This document shows positions 16,048 through 24,828 of a stretch of DNA of 64,000 bases, piece after piece; the first letter of the stretch is position 1, and every line of letters starts with the position of its first letter. Made by a program: the position numbers and the translations under genes. Source of the stretch: Saccharothrix sp. ALI-22-I (lineage in GTDB: Bacteria > Actinomycetota > Actinomycetes > Mycobacteriales > Pseudonocardiaceae); the NCBI RefSeq assembly GCF_001984175.1, contig NZ_MTQP01000066.1:682001-746000 (forward strand), in the 5' to 3' direction. The notes under the pieces are model-generated. The model made no database searches. It had not been told where the DNA came from and saw nothing but the letters and a program-made list of their open reading frames with translations.

Positions 16048-17589
16048 ATGAGCGAGCAACGGGCCAGGGCGCGCGAGGCGCTGGGACACGGCGCCTTCGA
16101 CCTGGTCGTGATCGGTGGCGGTGCGCTGGGCATCGCCACCACGTGGGCGGCGGCCCGGTCGGGCCTGCGGGTGGCGCTGGTGGAGGCGGGTGATTTCGCC
16201 GGCGCCACCTCCAGCGCGTCGTCCAAGCTGGTGCACGGCGGGCTGCGATACCTGGCGATGGGTCCGAGCGCGGTGCCGATGGTGCGGGAGAACCACGCCG
16301 AGCGGCGCGCGTTGGGCGACCACCTGGCGCCGCACCTGGTCCGGCCGCTGCCGTTCCTGGTGCCGGTGTACCGGGGCGGGCCGCACTCGCGGTCGGTGCT
16401 CGGCGCGGGCGTGGTGCTGTACTCGGCGCTGTCCGGGTTCGGCGACGGCATGGGCAAGGTGCTGTCGGCGCGGCGGGCCGTCGAGTACGTGCCGCACCTG
16501 CGCACCGACGGGCTGCGCGGAGCAGCGCTCTACTACGACCACCAGATGAACGACTCCCGCGTGGCCATCACGGCGGCGCGGGCGGCGGCCGAGGCCGGTG
16601 CCGTGCTGCTCAACCACGTCGAGGTGGTGGCGCTGCGCAAGCGCGGTGCTCTGGTGACCGGTGTCGAGCTGCGGGACCGCGTGGACGGCTCGACGTTCGG
16701 CCTGGACGCCTCGGTGGTGGTCAACGCGACCGGGCCGTGGCTGGACGCGCTGCGGCGGATGGAGGACCGGTCGGCCGCGCCGAGCATCCGGCTGTCCAAG
16801 GGCTCGCACCTGGTGCTTCGGACGGACACGCCGTGGCGTGCGGCGATGACCATCCCGGTGGACGACGTGCGGGTGTCGTTCGCCATCCCGTGGGAAGGGC
16901 AGTTGCTGCTCGGCACGACCGACGAGGCGTACGAGGGCGACCCGGCCGACGTGCGGTGCTCGCCGGCCGACATCGACCAGATCCTGGGCGAGGCGTCGGT
17001 CGGCATCTCCGCCGAAGCCCTGGACCGCTCGCGGTTGGCTTACACGTTCGCCGGGCTGCGGGTGCTGCCCGGCGGGTCCGGCGACACCAGCCACGCCAAG
17101 CGCGAGACGGTGATCAGCAGCGGGCGCGGCGGGATGATCAGCGTGGCGGGCGGCAAGTGGACCACGTTCCGGCGCATCGGCGCTTCGGTGCTGGCCCGGG
17201 TCGGCGAGGCGTTGGGGCGCGATCTGTCGCACGCGTTCGACGGCGTGCCGGCGGCGTTGCCGGGTGCGGCTCTTCCCGAACGGGTGAGCGCGCAGCTGGG
17301 TCGTGAGCTGCCGTCGTTGCCGGACGACGTGCTCAGGCACTTGGCCACGCACTACGGCACGGTGAGCCACGAGGTGCTGGCGTTGGCGTTGGACGACCCG
17401 TCGCTGCTCGACCGGGTACACCCCGACGGGCCGGACATCTGGGCCCAGGTGGCGCACGCGCAGCGGTACGAGTGGGCGACCGAGGTGGACGACGTGCTGC
17501 GGCGGCGGACCACGGTCGTGGTGCGCGGGCTGGACACGCCTTCGGTCCGTGAGCGCACGGGCCGGTTCTTGGCCAAGGCCATCGCGTAG
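16048..17589 (+). CDS. glpD: glycerol-3-phosphate dehydrogenase (FAD)
   Basis: GlpD oxidises glycerol-3-phosphate to dihydroxyacetone phosphate and passes electrons to the quinone pool at the membrane. The 513-residue product starts with a Rossmann FAD motif (VVIGGGALGIATTWAAARSG), followed by the family signature SSKLVHGGLRYL. It also has NDSRVAITAA, the substrate-region HAKRETVI and AGGKWTTFRR near residue 370, and a C-terminal DAO_C helical domain. Last gene of the glp operon; no obvious terminator directly follows. Confidence 0.96.
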   Translation: MSEQRARAREALGHGAFDLVVIGGGALGIATTWAAARSGLRVALVEAGDFAGATSSASSKLVHGGLRYLAMGPSAVPMVRENHAERRALGDHLAPHLVRPLPFLVPVYRGGPHSRSVLGAGVVLYSALSGFGDGMGKVLSARRAVEYVPHLRTDGLRGAALYYDHQMNDSRVAITAARAAAEAGAVLLNHVEVVALRKRGALVTGVELRDRVDGSTFGLDASVVVNATGPWLDALRRMEDRSAAPSIRLSKGSHLVLRTDTPWRAAMTIPVDDVRVSFAIPWEGQLLLGTTDEAYEGDPADVRCSPADIDQILGEASVGISAEALDRSRLAYTFAGLRVLPGGSGDTSHAKRETVISSGRGGMISVAGGKWTTFRRIGASVLARVGEALGRDLSHAFDGVPAALPGAALPERVSAQLGRELPSLPDDVLRHLATHYGTVSHEVLALALDDPSLLDRVHPDGPDIWAQVAHAQRYEWATEVDDVLRRRTTVVVRGLDTPSVRERTGRFLAKAIA

Positions 17590-17685
17590 CGGGCGGGCGA
17601 ACGGGTGATGTCCACGCGGGCTCGCGCAGCCGGAGTCCCAGCCGTGCGGACCGCCGACATCACCCAACGCCCGCATACTCGACAG

Positions 17686-17964
17686 ATGCCCTTCACGACC
17701 ACCACCCACGTGCGCTGGCCGGACGTGGACCAGAACGGCCACATGCGCACCACCGCGTACCTGGACGCCGCCGAGGACAACCGGATGCGGTACTTCGCCT
17801 CGGCGGGCTTCCCGATCGCGGAATTCGCCGCCCGCCGCATCGGACCGGTCTCCCACGGTGACGACCTGCGCTACCGCGCCGAACTGCGGCTGCTCGCCGT
17901 CCTCACCGCCCTGGACCACACCGAGGACTTCGTCGAACTCCCCTCACCCCTGGCCCGCACCTGA
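17686..17964 (+). pseudogene. internally deleted hotdog-fold thioesterase
   Basis: The first about 65 residues look like a normal acyl-CoA thioesterase: HVRWPDVDQNGHM with the usual catalytic-region Asp, then YLDAAEDNRMRYFASAG and GPVSHGDDLRYRAELRLL. The protein then jumps to a short tail, LDHTEDFVELPSPLA, which resembles the extreme C-terminus of this family. The middle of the fold, about 50 residues with the long helix partner strands, is absent. The product is only 92 residues against about 140. Its promoter looks intact, with CATACT 6 nt before the ATG. An in-frame internal deletion is the simplest reading; activity is doubtful. Confidence 0.65.
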
Positions 17965-18018
17965 GCCGGTCCACTCTTCCGCTGACGGCAGGTCCTCCAG
18001 CCGCGTGACACGCGGGAT

Positions 18019-18039
18019 GGGGCACTCCCCGAGTGCCCC
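18019..18039 (+). terminator. hairpin after thioesterase remnant
   Basis: Perfect 9-bp arms GGGGCACTC and GAGTGCCCC with a CCC loop, 55 nt past the thioesterase stop. No T-run follows. It could terminate the plus-strand glp/thioesterase transcripts. Confidence 0.5.
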
Positions 18040-18106
18040 GTCCGCTCCTCTTCACCTGCGGCGCGATCCCAGGGGCGCGATCAGCTGGTCAAGATCTTCC
18101 TGTAGG

Positions 18107-18146
18107 ACACGAGGAAGGCCCCCGGCATCAGCCGAGGGCCTTCCTC
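18107..18146 (-). terminator. terminator of the pup-prcBA unit
   Basis: A 13-bp perfect stem (ACGAGGAAGGCCC with GGGCCTTCCTCGT) encloses a second small stem CGGC-ATCA-GCCG. It lies 36 nt after the prcA stop on the minus strand. Between it and prcA, GTCGTGCGAGTGCGGG occurs twice in tandem. Confidence 0.7.
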
Positions 18147-18181
18147 GTCGTGCGAGTGCGGGGTCGTGCGAGTGCGGGAAC

Positions 18182-18994
18182 CTACGCCTTGTCGTCGTTC
18201 GGGGGCAGGTTCACGTCCGTCACCGGCTTCTTGCCGCCCTTGGCGGGCGGGGTCGGCTCTTCGGTTTCGGCTGCCTCGGGGGCGGGCTCGTCGCCGGGGA
18301 GCAGGGCGGCCAGGGCGGCGCCCGTGATGCGGCGGAACGCGCGGCGCGGGCGGTCGCGTTGCAGGACCGCCACTTCCAGCTTGCCGCGGTCCAGGAGGTC
18401 CGGCTTGCCGTTGCCGGTGGTGGTGCTGCCGGCGCTGAGGGCCTTCACCGCGACGCGGACGGCGTCGGCCAGGGGCTCGCCTTCGGTGTACGCGTCCTTC
18501 AACGCGGTACTCGTCGCCTCGGCCTGGCCGCCCATCACGACGTACTGCGGCTCCTCCACGATCGAACCGTCGTAGGTCAGCCGGTACAGCGTGTCCTGCT
18601 CGGGCGCGGTGCCGACCTCGGCCACGCAGATCTCCACCTCAAGGGGCTTGATCTGCTCGGCGAAGATCGAGCCCAGGGTCTGGGCGTACACGTTCGCCAG
18701 TGACCTGCCGGTCACGTCGCGCGGGTCGTTCTGGTACCCGCGGATGTCGGCGAACCGGATGCCCGCCTGCCGCAGGTTCTCGAACTCGCTGTACCGACCG
18801 ACCGCGGCGAACGCGATGCGGTCGTAGATCTCGGACACCTTGTGCAGGGTGGCGGACGGGTTCTCCGCCACGAACAGCACCCCGTCGGCGTACCGGAGCA
18901 CGACCACGCTCCGGCCGCGGGCGATGCCCTTCCGGGCGTACTCCGCGCGATCGCGGAGGATCTGCTCGGGTGAGGCGTACAACGGCATCGTCAC
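18182..18994 (-). CDS. prcA: proteasome subunit alpha
   Basis: PrcA forms the outer heptameric rings of the 20S proteasome and gates entry of substrates. The 270-residue product has the alpha-type N-terminus (YASPEQILRDRAEYARKGIARG), a conserved core (ENPSATLHKVSEIYDRIAFAAVGRYSE split by short loops) and a charged Pro/Glu-rich tail. It has no catalytic Thr, as expected. The GTG at 18994 is chosen since GGGAG lies 8 nt before it; an ATG two codons later (18988) is the alternative. It follows prcB by 55 nt, in the normal order pup-prcB-prcA. Confidence 0.95.
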   Translation of the reverse strand: MTMPLYASPEQILRDRAEYARKGIARGRSVVVLRYADGVLFVAENPSATLHKVSEIYDRIAFAAVGRYSEFENLRQAGIRFADIRGYQNDPRDVTGRSLANVYAQTLGSIFAEQIKPLEVEICVAEVGTAPEQDTLYRLTYDGSIVEEPQYVVMGGQAEATSTALKDAYTEGEPLADAVRVAVKALSAGSTTTGNGKPDLLDRGKLEVAVLQRDRPRRAFRRITGAALAALLPGDEPAPEAAETEEPTPPAKGGKKPVTDVNLPPNDDKA

Positions 18995-19049
18995 TGCTGC
19001 GGCTCCCGGGCTCGGCGGATGCGGGTGGGGATGGGGATCGGCACGGCGC

Positions 19050-19898
19050 TCAGCCCGCCGGCTTGCTGCGGCGGCCCTCGACGACCGACTCGGCCAGCGT
19101 GGCGGTGTCCGCGTCGGACAGGTGGGTCGCGCCATCGGCGGTGATGGTCACGACGACGGGGTAGATCTTGCGGATCACGTCCGGACCGCCGGTGCCCGAG
19201 TCGTCGTCCGCGGCGTCGTACAACGCCTCGATCGCGGTCCGGGTCGCCAGCTCGGCGTCCGCGTCCGGGTCGTAGAGCTTCTTCATCGCCGACTTCGCGA
19301 ACAGCGAGCCCGAGCCGACGGCCTGGTAGCCCTGCGACTCCTCGTAGCGCCCGCCGGTCACGTCGTAGGAGACGATGCGGCCTGCCCGTTCCGGGTCGGC
19401 CGCGTCGATGTCGAAGCCCGCGAACAGCGGCACGACCGCGAGACCCGCCAGTGCGGCGTCAAGGTTGCCCTTGATCATCGCCGAGAGCCGGTTCGCCTTG
19501 CCGTCCAACGACAGCGAGACGCCCTCGATCTTCTCGTAGTGGCGGAGCTCGACCGCGTAGAGCCGGACGATCTCGACCGCGATGCCCGCCGTGCCCGCGA
19601 TGCCCACCGCCGAGTAGTCGTCGGTGATGAACACCTTCTTCATGTCACGCTGGGCGATCACGTTGCCCATCGTGGCGCGCCGGTCGCCCGCGATCACCAC
19701 GCCGCCCTTGAACGTGAGCGCGACGATGGTGGTGCCGTGCGGAGCCTGCACCGCGCTGCCCTCCGGCAGTTTGCGGCCCGACGGCAGTAGTTCGGGGGCC
19801 TGGGCGCGGAGGAAATCGGTGAACGACGACGACCCCGGCCTGAGGTAGGCCGGGGGCAGCGACGCGGCCGGGTAATGCCCGGTCGAGCTGTGGTCCAT
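19050..19898 (-). CDS. prcB: proteasome subunit beta
   Basis: PrcB makes the inner, proteolytic rings of the 20S proteasome. The 282-residue precursor carries a propeptide of about 55 residues that is removed to expose the N-terminal Thr nucleophile in APHG/TTIVALTFKGG. Downstream motifs include GDRRATMGN, the catalytic-region Lys (RDMKKVF), and VGIAGTAGIA. The C-terminal part has YEESQGYQAVGSGSLFAKSA. The start is the ATG at 19898, just after the pup gene. The pair with prcA and the upstream pup confirms the assignment. Confidence 0.96.
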   Translation of the reverse strand: MDHSSTGHYPAASLPPAYLRPGSSSFTDFLRAQAPELLPSGRKLPEGSAVQAPHGTTIVALTFKGGVVIAGDRRATMGNVIAQRDMKKVFITDDYSAVGIAGTAGIAVEIVRLYAVELRHYEKIEGVSLSLDGKANRLSAMIKGNLDAALAGLAVVPLFAGFDIDAADPERAGRIVSYDVTGGRYEESQGYQAVGSGSLFAKSAMKKLYDPDADAELATRTAIEALYDAADDDSGTGGPDVIRKIYPVVVTITADGATHLSDADTATLAESVVEGRRSKPAG

Positions 19899-19932
19899 GT
19901 GTGCGTTCTTCTCCTGTCCCGCCGGCGGCTTC

Positions 19933-20127
19933 TTACTCGCCGCCCTTTTGCACGTACGCGCGGACGAAGTCCTCGGCATTCTCTTCGAGCACGTCGTCGA
20001 TCTCGTCGAGAATGGCGTCGACGTCCTCGCCGAGCTTCTCCCGGCGCTCCTGGCCGGCCGCCGCCGCGCCGTCGCCGCTCTCGTCGCCGTCACCGCCGCC
20101 TTGGCGCTGAACCTGTTCCTGGGCCAT
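19933..20127 (-). CDS. pup: prokaryotic ubiquitin-like protein Pup
   Basis: Pup is the small, mostly disordered tag that marks proteins for the proteasome. The 64-residue product has the diagnostic C-terminal half: a helix rich in Asp/Glu/Leu (DVDAILDEIDDVLEENAEDF) that binds the Mpa coiled coil, then VRAYVQKGGE. It ends in Gly-Gly-Glu, so it needs no Gln deamidation by Dop before ligation. The ATG has GGGAGG 5 nt upstream. It lies between dop and prcB, 34 nt before prcB. Confidence 0.97.
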   Translation of the reverse strand: MAQEQVQRQGGGDGDESGDGAAAAGQERREKLGEDVDAILDEIDDVLEENAEDFVRAYVQKGGE

Positions 20128-20211
20128 GTCGACCTCCCGGTCTTCGGGTCCTGCGAGTTAAACACTACCCACCAGGTACGACATTTTGCGCCTGCCACTC
20201 GGGTCTGATGA

Positions 20212-21705
20212 TCAGCCCCTGGTCAGCGCCTCCACCAGTTGCTCGGCCGTGTCCGAAGCCTCCAGGAGGGCCCCGACGTGCGCTTTTGTGCCACGCAGGG
20301 GCTCCAGGGTGGGAATGCGGACAAGTGATTCGCGACCCAGGTCGAAGATCACCGAATCCCAGGACGCGGCGGCCACCGAGGTCGGGTAGCGCTCCAGGCA
20401 GCGGCCGCGGAAGTAGGCGCGGGTGTCCTCCGGTGGCGCGAGGATGGCCGCACGGACCTCCTCCTCGCTGACCAGGCGCTTCATCGAGCCGCGCGCCACC
20501 AGCCGGTTGTACAGGCCCTTGTCCAGCCGCACGTCGGAGTACTGCAGGTCGACCAGCGACAGCCGGGGCGAGCCCCAGGCCAGGCCGTCCCGGGCGCGGT
20601 AGCCCTCCAGCAGCCGCAGCTTGGCCACCCAGTCGAGCCGGTTGGCGCACTCCTGCGGGTCGCGGGCCAGCGCGTCCAGCACCTCGCCCCACACGCGGAG
20701 CACGTCGCGGTCGCCGTAGCCCTCCTGCTCCACGAACGCGGCGGCGCGCTCGTAGTAGGCGAACTGGAGGTCCAATCCGGTGAACTTGCGCCCGCCGGCC
20801 AGGTCGACCTTGGTCTTGAGGGTCGGGTCGTGGCTGATCTGGTGCACCGCGCGGACCGGGTCCTGCAACCGCAGGTCGTCGAACCGGCGGCCGGCCTCGA
20901 TCATGTCCAGCACCAGGGACGTGGAGCCGCACTTGATGTAGGTGGAGTACTCGGCGAGGTTCGCGTCACCGATGATGACGTGCAGCCGGCGGTACTTGTC
21001 CGCGTCGGCGTGCGGCTCGTCGCGGGTGTTGATGATGCCGCGCTTGAGCGTGGTCTCCAGGCCGACCTCGACCTCGATGTAGTCCGAGCGCTGGGACAGC
21101 TGGTAGCCGGCCTCCTCGCCCGCCGCGCCGATGCCGACCCGGCCGGAGCCGGTGATGACCTGGCGGGACACGAAGAACGGCGTGAGCCCGGCGATCACCG
21201 CGGTGAACGGCGTGCTGCGCTGCATCAGGTAGTTCTCGTGGGTGCCGTAGCTGGCGCCCTTGCCGTCCACGTTGTTCTTGTAGAGCTGGAGCCGGGGCTG
21301 GCCGGGGACGGTGGCCGCGCGCATCGCGGCCTCCTCCATCACCCGCTCCCCCGCCTTGTCCCAGATCACCGCGTCGCGCGCGTTGGTGACCTCGGGCGCG
21401 GAGTACTCCGGGTGCGCGTGGTCCACGTACAGGCGCGCGCCGTTGGTGAGGATGACGTTGGCCGCGCCCAGGTCCTCGACATCGCTGTCGCCGGGGTGGC
21501 CGCCGGGCGTGCCGAGGTCGAAACCGCGCGCGTCGCGCAGCGGCGATTCGACCTCGTAGTCCCAGCGCGCCCGGCGCGCCCGCGGTATGTCGGCGGCGGC
21601 CGCGTAGGCCAGCACCACCTGTGTCGAGGTGAGCACCGGGTTCGCCGTCGCGTCACCCGGCACCGAGATGCCGTACTCCACTTCGGTTCCCATGATCCGC
21701 CGCAT
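20212..21705 (-). CDS. dop: depupylase/deamidase Dop
   Basis: Dop removes Pup from substrates, and in species with Pup-Gln also deamidates it. The 497-residue product is a PafA paralogue: MGTEVEYGISVPG at the N-terminus, ARLYVDHAHPEYSAPE with the active-site Asp, KNNVDGKGASYGTHENYL, and INTRDEPHADADKYRRLHV. The longer middle insert after residue 40 fits Dop rather than PafA. The ATG follows a TAGGCT -10 by 6 nt, so the message is probably leaderless. Because this Pup already ends in Glu, depupylation should be the main role here. Confidence 0.96.
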   Translation of the reverse strand: MRRIMGTEVEYGISVPGDATANPVLTSTQVVLAYAAAADIPRARRARWDYEVESPLRDARGFDLGTPGGHPGDSDVEDLGAANVILTNGARLYVDHAHPEYSAPEVTNARDAVIWDKAGERVMEEAAMRAATVPGQPRLQLYKNNVDGKGASYGTHENYLMQRSTPFTAVIAGLTPFFVSRQVITGSGRVGIGAAGEEAGYQLSQRSDYIEVEVGLETTLKRGIINTRDEPHADADKYRRLHVIIGDANLAEYSTYIKCGSTSLVLDMIEAGRRFDDLRLQDPVRAVHQISHDPTLKTKVDLAGGRKFTGLDLQFAYYERAAAFVEQEGYGDRDVLRVWGEVLDALARDPQECANRLDWVAKLRLLEGYRARDGLAWGSPRLSLVDLQYSDVRLDKGLYNRLVARGSMKRLVSEEEVRAAILAPPEDTRAYFRGRCLERYPTSVAAASWDSVIFDLGRESLVRIPTLEPLRGTKAHVGALLEASDTAEQLVEALTRG

Positions 21706-21711
21706 ACACGC

Positions 21712-21717
21712 AGCCTA
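21712..21717 (-). promoter_or_regulatory. -10 element of leaderless dop promoter
   Basis: TAGGCT on the minus strand, 6 nt before the dop ATG. It fits the leaderless layout seen at pafB, pafA and metH. Confidence 0.55.
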
Positions 21718-21757
21718 CGACCTACCACCGACACACCGCCGGGACCCAGGTCACGTT

Positions 21758-24229
21758 TCAGCCGGCCGCGAGTCCGGCGGCGGGTCGGATCCGGGACGCC
21801 CCGCGGGCCGGTCCGAACGCCGCGACGACCGCCAGCACGACCACGCCGGCCCCGCCGACCAGCAGCGGGAGCACCGCCGCGGTGGGCCACGCGAACACGC
21901 CGATCGCGGCCAGCGTCAGCTCCGCGTAGACCAGGCCGAAGACACCGCCGCCCAGCACTCCGACCAGCGCCAACAGCACCGCTTCGGCCACCACGCCGCC
22001 TTGCAGCCCGCCCTTGGTCACGCCCAGCGCCCGCCGTAGTGCCAGCTCCTTGCGGCGCTCCTGCACGGAGATCGTCAACGCGGTCCCGATACCGGTCACG
22101 GCGACCGCGACGGACAGGCCCAGCAGCACCATCAGCATCACGATGCCCAGGTCGAGGTAGCGCTGACTCTGTGCGCTCTCGTCGGCCTTCGTTTTCACCA
22201 GAACGGTGGGTGAACCGGTCAGGGACGCCCGCACGCCCTCCTGGTACGCCGCCGGGTCCGCGCCCGGCCGGAACGACACCAGCACCTTCGACGGGGGCGC
22301 CAGGCCCGGGTCGGGGAGCACCACGTCGGCGTCGTCGAGCAGCGAGCCGGTGAACGTGCCGACGACCGTGGCCGTGCGCGGCCCGCCGGGCAGGCCTTCG
22401 ACGGTGAACGGCCGGCCGAGCTGCGCACCGAACCGCTCGGCGTACCACTCGTTGAGCAGCACCGTCCCCGTCTTGAAGTCGGCGTTCACGTTCTGCCTGG
22501 TCAGCCACTCACGCATGCGGTCGGGATCCGCGCCGACGACCTGGGTCGGGAACCCGAAGCCGTCCACGTCACGCTGCTGCACGTCGATGCCGTGCACGAC
22601 GACGGTGCTCGCCGCCTCCGGCCGGTCGGCCGCCGCGCCGACACCACCGTCGAGAGCGCGCCCACCGGAGTCCACCACTACGGCATCGGGCTTCGGCTCG
22701 TTGCTGAACTCGTCCTCCATCCGCTGCGCGGAACCGACCGTGACGGCGAAGAACGTGACCATCGCGGCGGCCAGCAGCAGCGGCATCGCCACGGACGCGG
22801 ACCGCTGCGGCACCCGCCGCACCTCGGCGGCGGCCAGCTTCCACTGCGCGCCGCCGAACCGACTCGCGACCGAGCCGAAGATCCGGCCCAGCGCGGGCAC
22901 GATGACCGGCCCGAGCACGCCGAACAGGCCGAACACGGCGGTGATGCCGGAGAACAGGACCAGGAAGATGGCCGGCAGCGAGCCGTTGAAGAGCACCGCC
23001 AGCGCCGCCATGGCCGCCGCGGCGGCCACCAGCGTGATGCCGAAGACCCGTCGGCGGCGCACCACGGCCTGGTCCGACGTCTGGCCTTCGGACGTCCGCA
23101 GCGCCGCGAGCGGCGAGATGCGGGCGGCGGCCAGCGCGGGCCGGACCGCGGCGAACGCGCTGAGGGCGGAGGCCGTGACGACCCCGATCACGAGCTGGCC
23201 GACGGTGGGCAGCAGCGGCGGGCTCAGCTCCACCGCGCCGAGCAGCGCGGACAGGCCGGTGGTGTCGAACAGCCTGGCCAGCAGCCACGCCACCGACCCG
23301 CCGAGCACCGCGCCGACCGCACCGGCGACGGCGCCCGTGAGCAGCGCTTCGAAGAGGTTCGCCCAGACGAGCGGGCCGCGGTGCGCGCCGAGGCACCGCA
23401 GGAGCGCGGTGTGCCGCTGGCGTTGCGCGTAGACGGCGCGGTAGGTGGCCGAGGCGACGAACACCGAGGTGGCCAGCGCCAGGATGCTGAACGGCAGCAG
23501 CATGACCGCCAGGTCGTTGTTCGGCGGCTCGGCGACGACCGAGGCCCTGGTGTCCACCCGGAACCCCGCTCCCGCGGCCTGCGCGACGGCGTCCAGGTCG
23601 CCGCCGACCACGTGCAGCGACTGGAACCGGGGCGTGCCGTCGAGCTTGGCGGCCAGCCCCTCCCCGACCACGATCCGCGGTTCCTCGCCGAGCGAACCGC
23701 GCTTGGTGATGCCCCGGACCACCACGTCCAACGGCTTGCCGGCCGCGTCCGCGAGCTTGACCGCGCCACCCGGCTTGAGCCCGTGCTCGTAGGCGGTGAC
23801 CCGGTCGATGGCGATCTCGCCGTCCGAGCCGGGCGAGCGGCCCTCCAGGATCGGCACCCGGCGCAGGCCGTCCCGGTCCAGCTCGACGTCAGCGGTGGCC
23901 CGGCGGTCGTTGGCCCGGCCGCCGTCCAGCAGCAGATCGGTGCGGACCTCGCGGACCGGGTGCACCTGTGTCACCCCGGCGGCGTGAGCGACCCGGTCGG
24001 CGGTCGTCTGGTCGAGCACGGCGTCGGAGTCGTAGACCGGGCGGACGACGAGGTCCACGCTCTCGGGGACGACGGGCGTACCGTCGTCCGTCGCGCGGAC
24101 CATCGCGTCGCTGAGCATCAGGGCGGCCAGCAGGCAGGCGACGCCGACGACCAGGGCGACACCGGGCAGCACGGCGCGACCGGGCCGATTGCGGAACTCG
24201 GCGACCGCGAGCCGCAGGGATGTGGGCAC
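21758..24229 (-). CDS. FtsX-family ABC transporter permease without adjacent ATPase
   Basis: The roughly 823-residue product has the two-copy FtsX/MacB permease layout: an N-terminal membrane helix (AVLPGVALVVGVACLLAALML), an extracellular domain, then three helices. The pattern repeats, with QRQRHTALLRCLGAHR and QERRKELALRRALGVTKGG as the paired cytoplasmic loops. Such permeases work with a LolD-like ATPase in lipid or peptide export. No ATPase gene adjoins; the dop gene follows and a Nudix gene is divergent. The GTG at 24229 has GGAGG 5 nt upstream and is preferred over the longer frame. Confidence 0.85.
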   Translation of the reverse strand: MPTSLRLAVAEFRNRPGRAVLPGVALVVGVACLLAALMLSDAMVRATDDGTPVVPESVDLVVRPVYDSDAVLDQTTADRVAHAAGVTQVHPVREVRTDLLLDGGRANDRRATADVELDRDGLRRVPILEGRSPGSDGEIAIDRVTAYEHGLKPGGAVKLADAAGKPLDVVVRGITKRGSLGEEPRIVVGEGLAAKLDGTPRFQSLHVVGGDLDAVAQAAGAGFRVDTRASVVAEPPNNDLAVMLLPFSILALATSVFVASATYRAVYAQRQRHTALLRCLGAHRGPLVWANLFEALLTGAVAGAVGAVLGGSVAWLLARLFDTTGLSALLGAVELSPPLLPTVGQLVIGVVTASALSAFAAVRPALAAARISPLAALRTSEGQTSDQAVVRRRRVFGITLVAAAAAMAALAVLFNGSLPAIFLVLFSGITAVFGLFGVLGPVIVPALGRIFGSVASRFGGAQWKLAAAEVRRVPQRSASVAMPLLLAAAMVTFFAVTVGSAQRMEDEFSNEPKPDAVVVDSGGRALDGGVGAAADRPEAASTVVVHGIDVQQRDVDGFGFPTQVVGADPDRMREWLTRQNVNADFKTGTVLLNEWYAERFGAQLGRPFTVEGLPGGPRTATVVGTFTGSLLDDADVVLPDPGLAPPSKVLVSFRPGADPAAYQEGVRASLTGSPTVLVKTKADESAQSQRYLDLGIVMLMVLLGLSVAVAVTGIGTALTISVQERRKELALRRALGVTKGGLQGGVVAEAVLLALVGVLGGGVFGLVYAELTLAAIGVFAWPTAAVLPLLVGGAGVVVLAVVAAFGPARGASRIRPAAGLAAG

Positions 24230-24333
24230 AACTCCTCCTCGTGACGCGAACGCCACGACGGTAGGAAGCGAGGCCGTCGGCAGTCGTCGGCCCGAGGTAG
24301 CACTCGCCGGTAGTACCTGGGGAGGATCTTGGT

Positions 24334-24828
24334 GTGGAACACGTGGTGGTGGTCGACCCGGACGGCACGCCCATAGGCACGGCGACGCGCGCTCAGATGC
24401 GGGCGGAAGGGCTGTGGCACGTGTGCGCCGCGATCGTGGTGCGCTCTCTCGACGGGACGCGGGTGTACGTGCACCGGCGCACCGACACCAAGGACGTCTA
24501 CCCCGGTCTGTACGACCCGACGTGCGGCGGTGTCGTCGCGGCGGGTGAGACGCCGGACGAGTGCGCGGTGCGTGAGCTGGCCGAGGAGTTGGGCATCTCG
24601 GCCGTGCCGGAGTTCCGGTTCAAGACGCCGTTCGTGGACGGAACCATCCGCTACATCGCGCACGTTTACGACGTGCGCAGCGACGGACCGTTCACCCATC
24701 AGCCGGAGGAAGTGGCCTGGGGCGGCTGGATGGGTCTGGACGAGGTGCGGGCGAAGGCGGAAGACCCCGGGTGGCCGGTCGTGCCGGATGGTCGGGCCCT
24801 GATCCGAAGGTGGTTCCGATGGGCATGA
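24334..24828 (+). CDS. Nudix hydrolase
   Basis: The 164-residue product has a complete Nudix box, GX5EX7REUXEEXGU, seen as GGVVAAGETPDE then CAVRELAEELGI around residues 64-88. The N-terminus (VVVVDPDGTPIGTATRAQM) resembles the YfcD/IDI-like branch. It should hydrolyse a nucleoside diphosphate linked to another moiety, though the substrate is not evident. GGGGAGG precedes the GTG start. It overlaps the start of the next small gene by 10 bp, suggesting cotranslation. Confidence 0.88.
   Translation: MEHVVVVDPDGTPIGTATRAQMRAEGLWHVCAAIVVRSLDGTRVYVHRRTDTKDVYPGLYDPTCGGVVAAGETPDECAVRELAEELGISAVPEFRFKTPFVDGTIRYIAHVYDVRSDGPFTHQPEEVAWGGWMGLDEVRAKAEDPGWPVVPDGRALIRRWFRWA

Noticed and set aside
14377..17919. 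Very long minus-strand open frame (1180 codons) opposite glpF, glpK and glpD
   Set aside because: It is a mirror of high-GC codon use on the plus strand; low-complexity Arg/His/Gln-rich translation, no domain, and the plus-strand genes are certain.
20162..20167. TAGTGT as a -10 for a pup promoter (minus strand)
   Set aside because: It fits TANNNT and is well placed, but no -35 and no supporting spacing to a start could be shown, so it was not listed as a feature.
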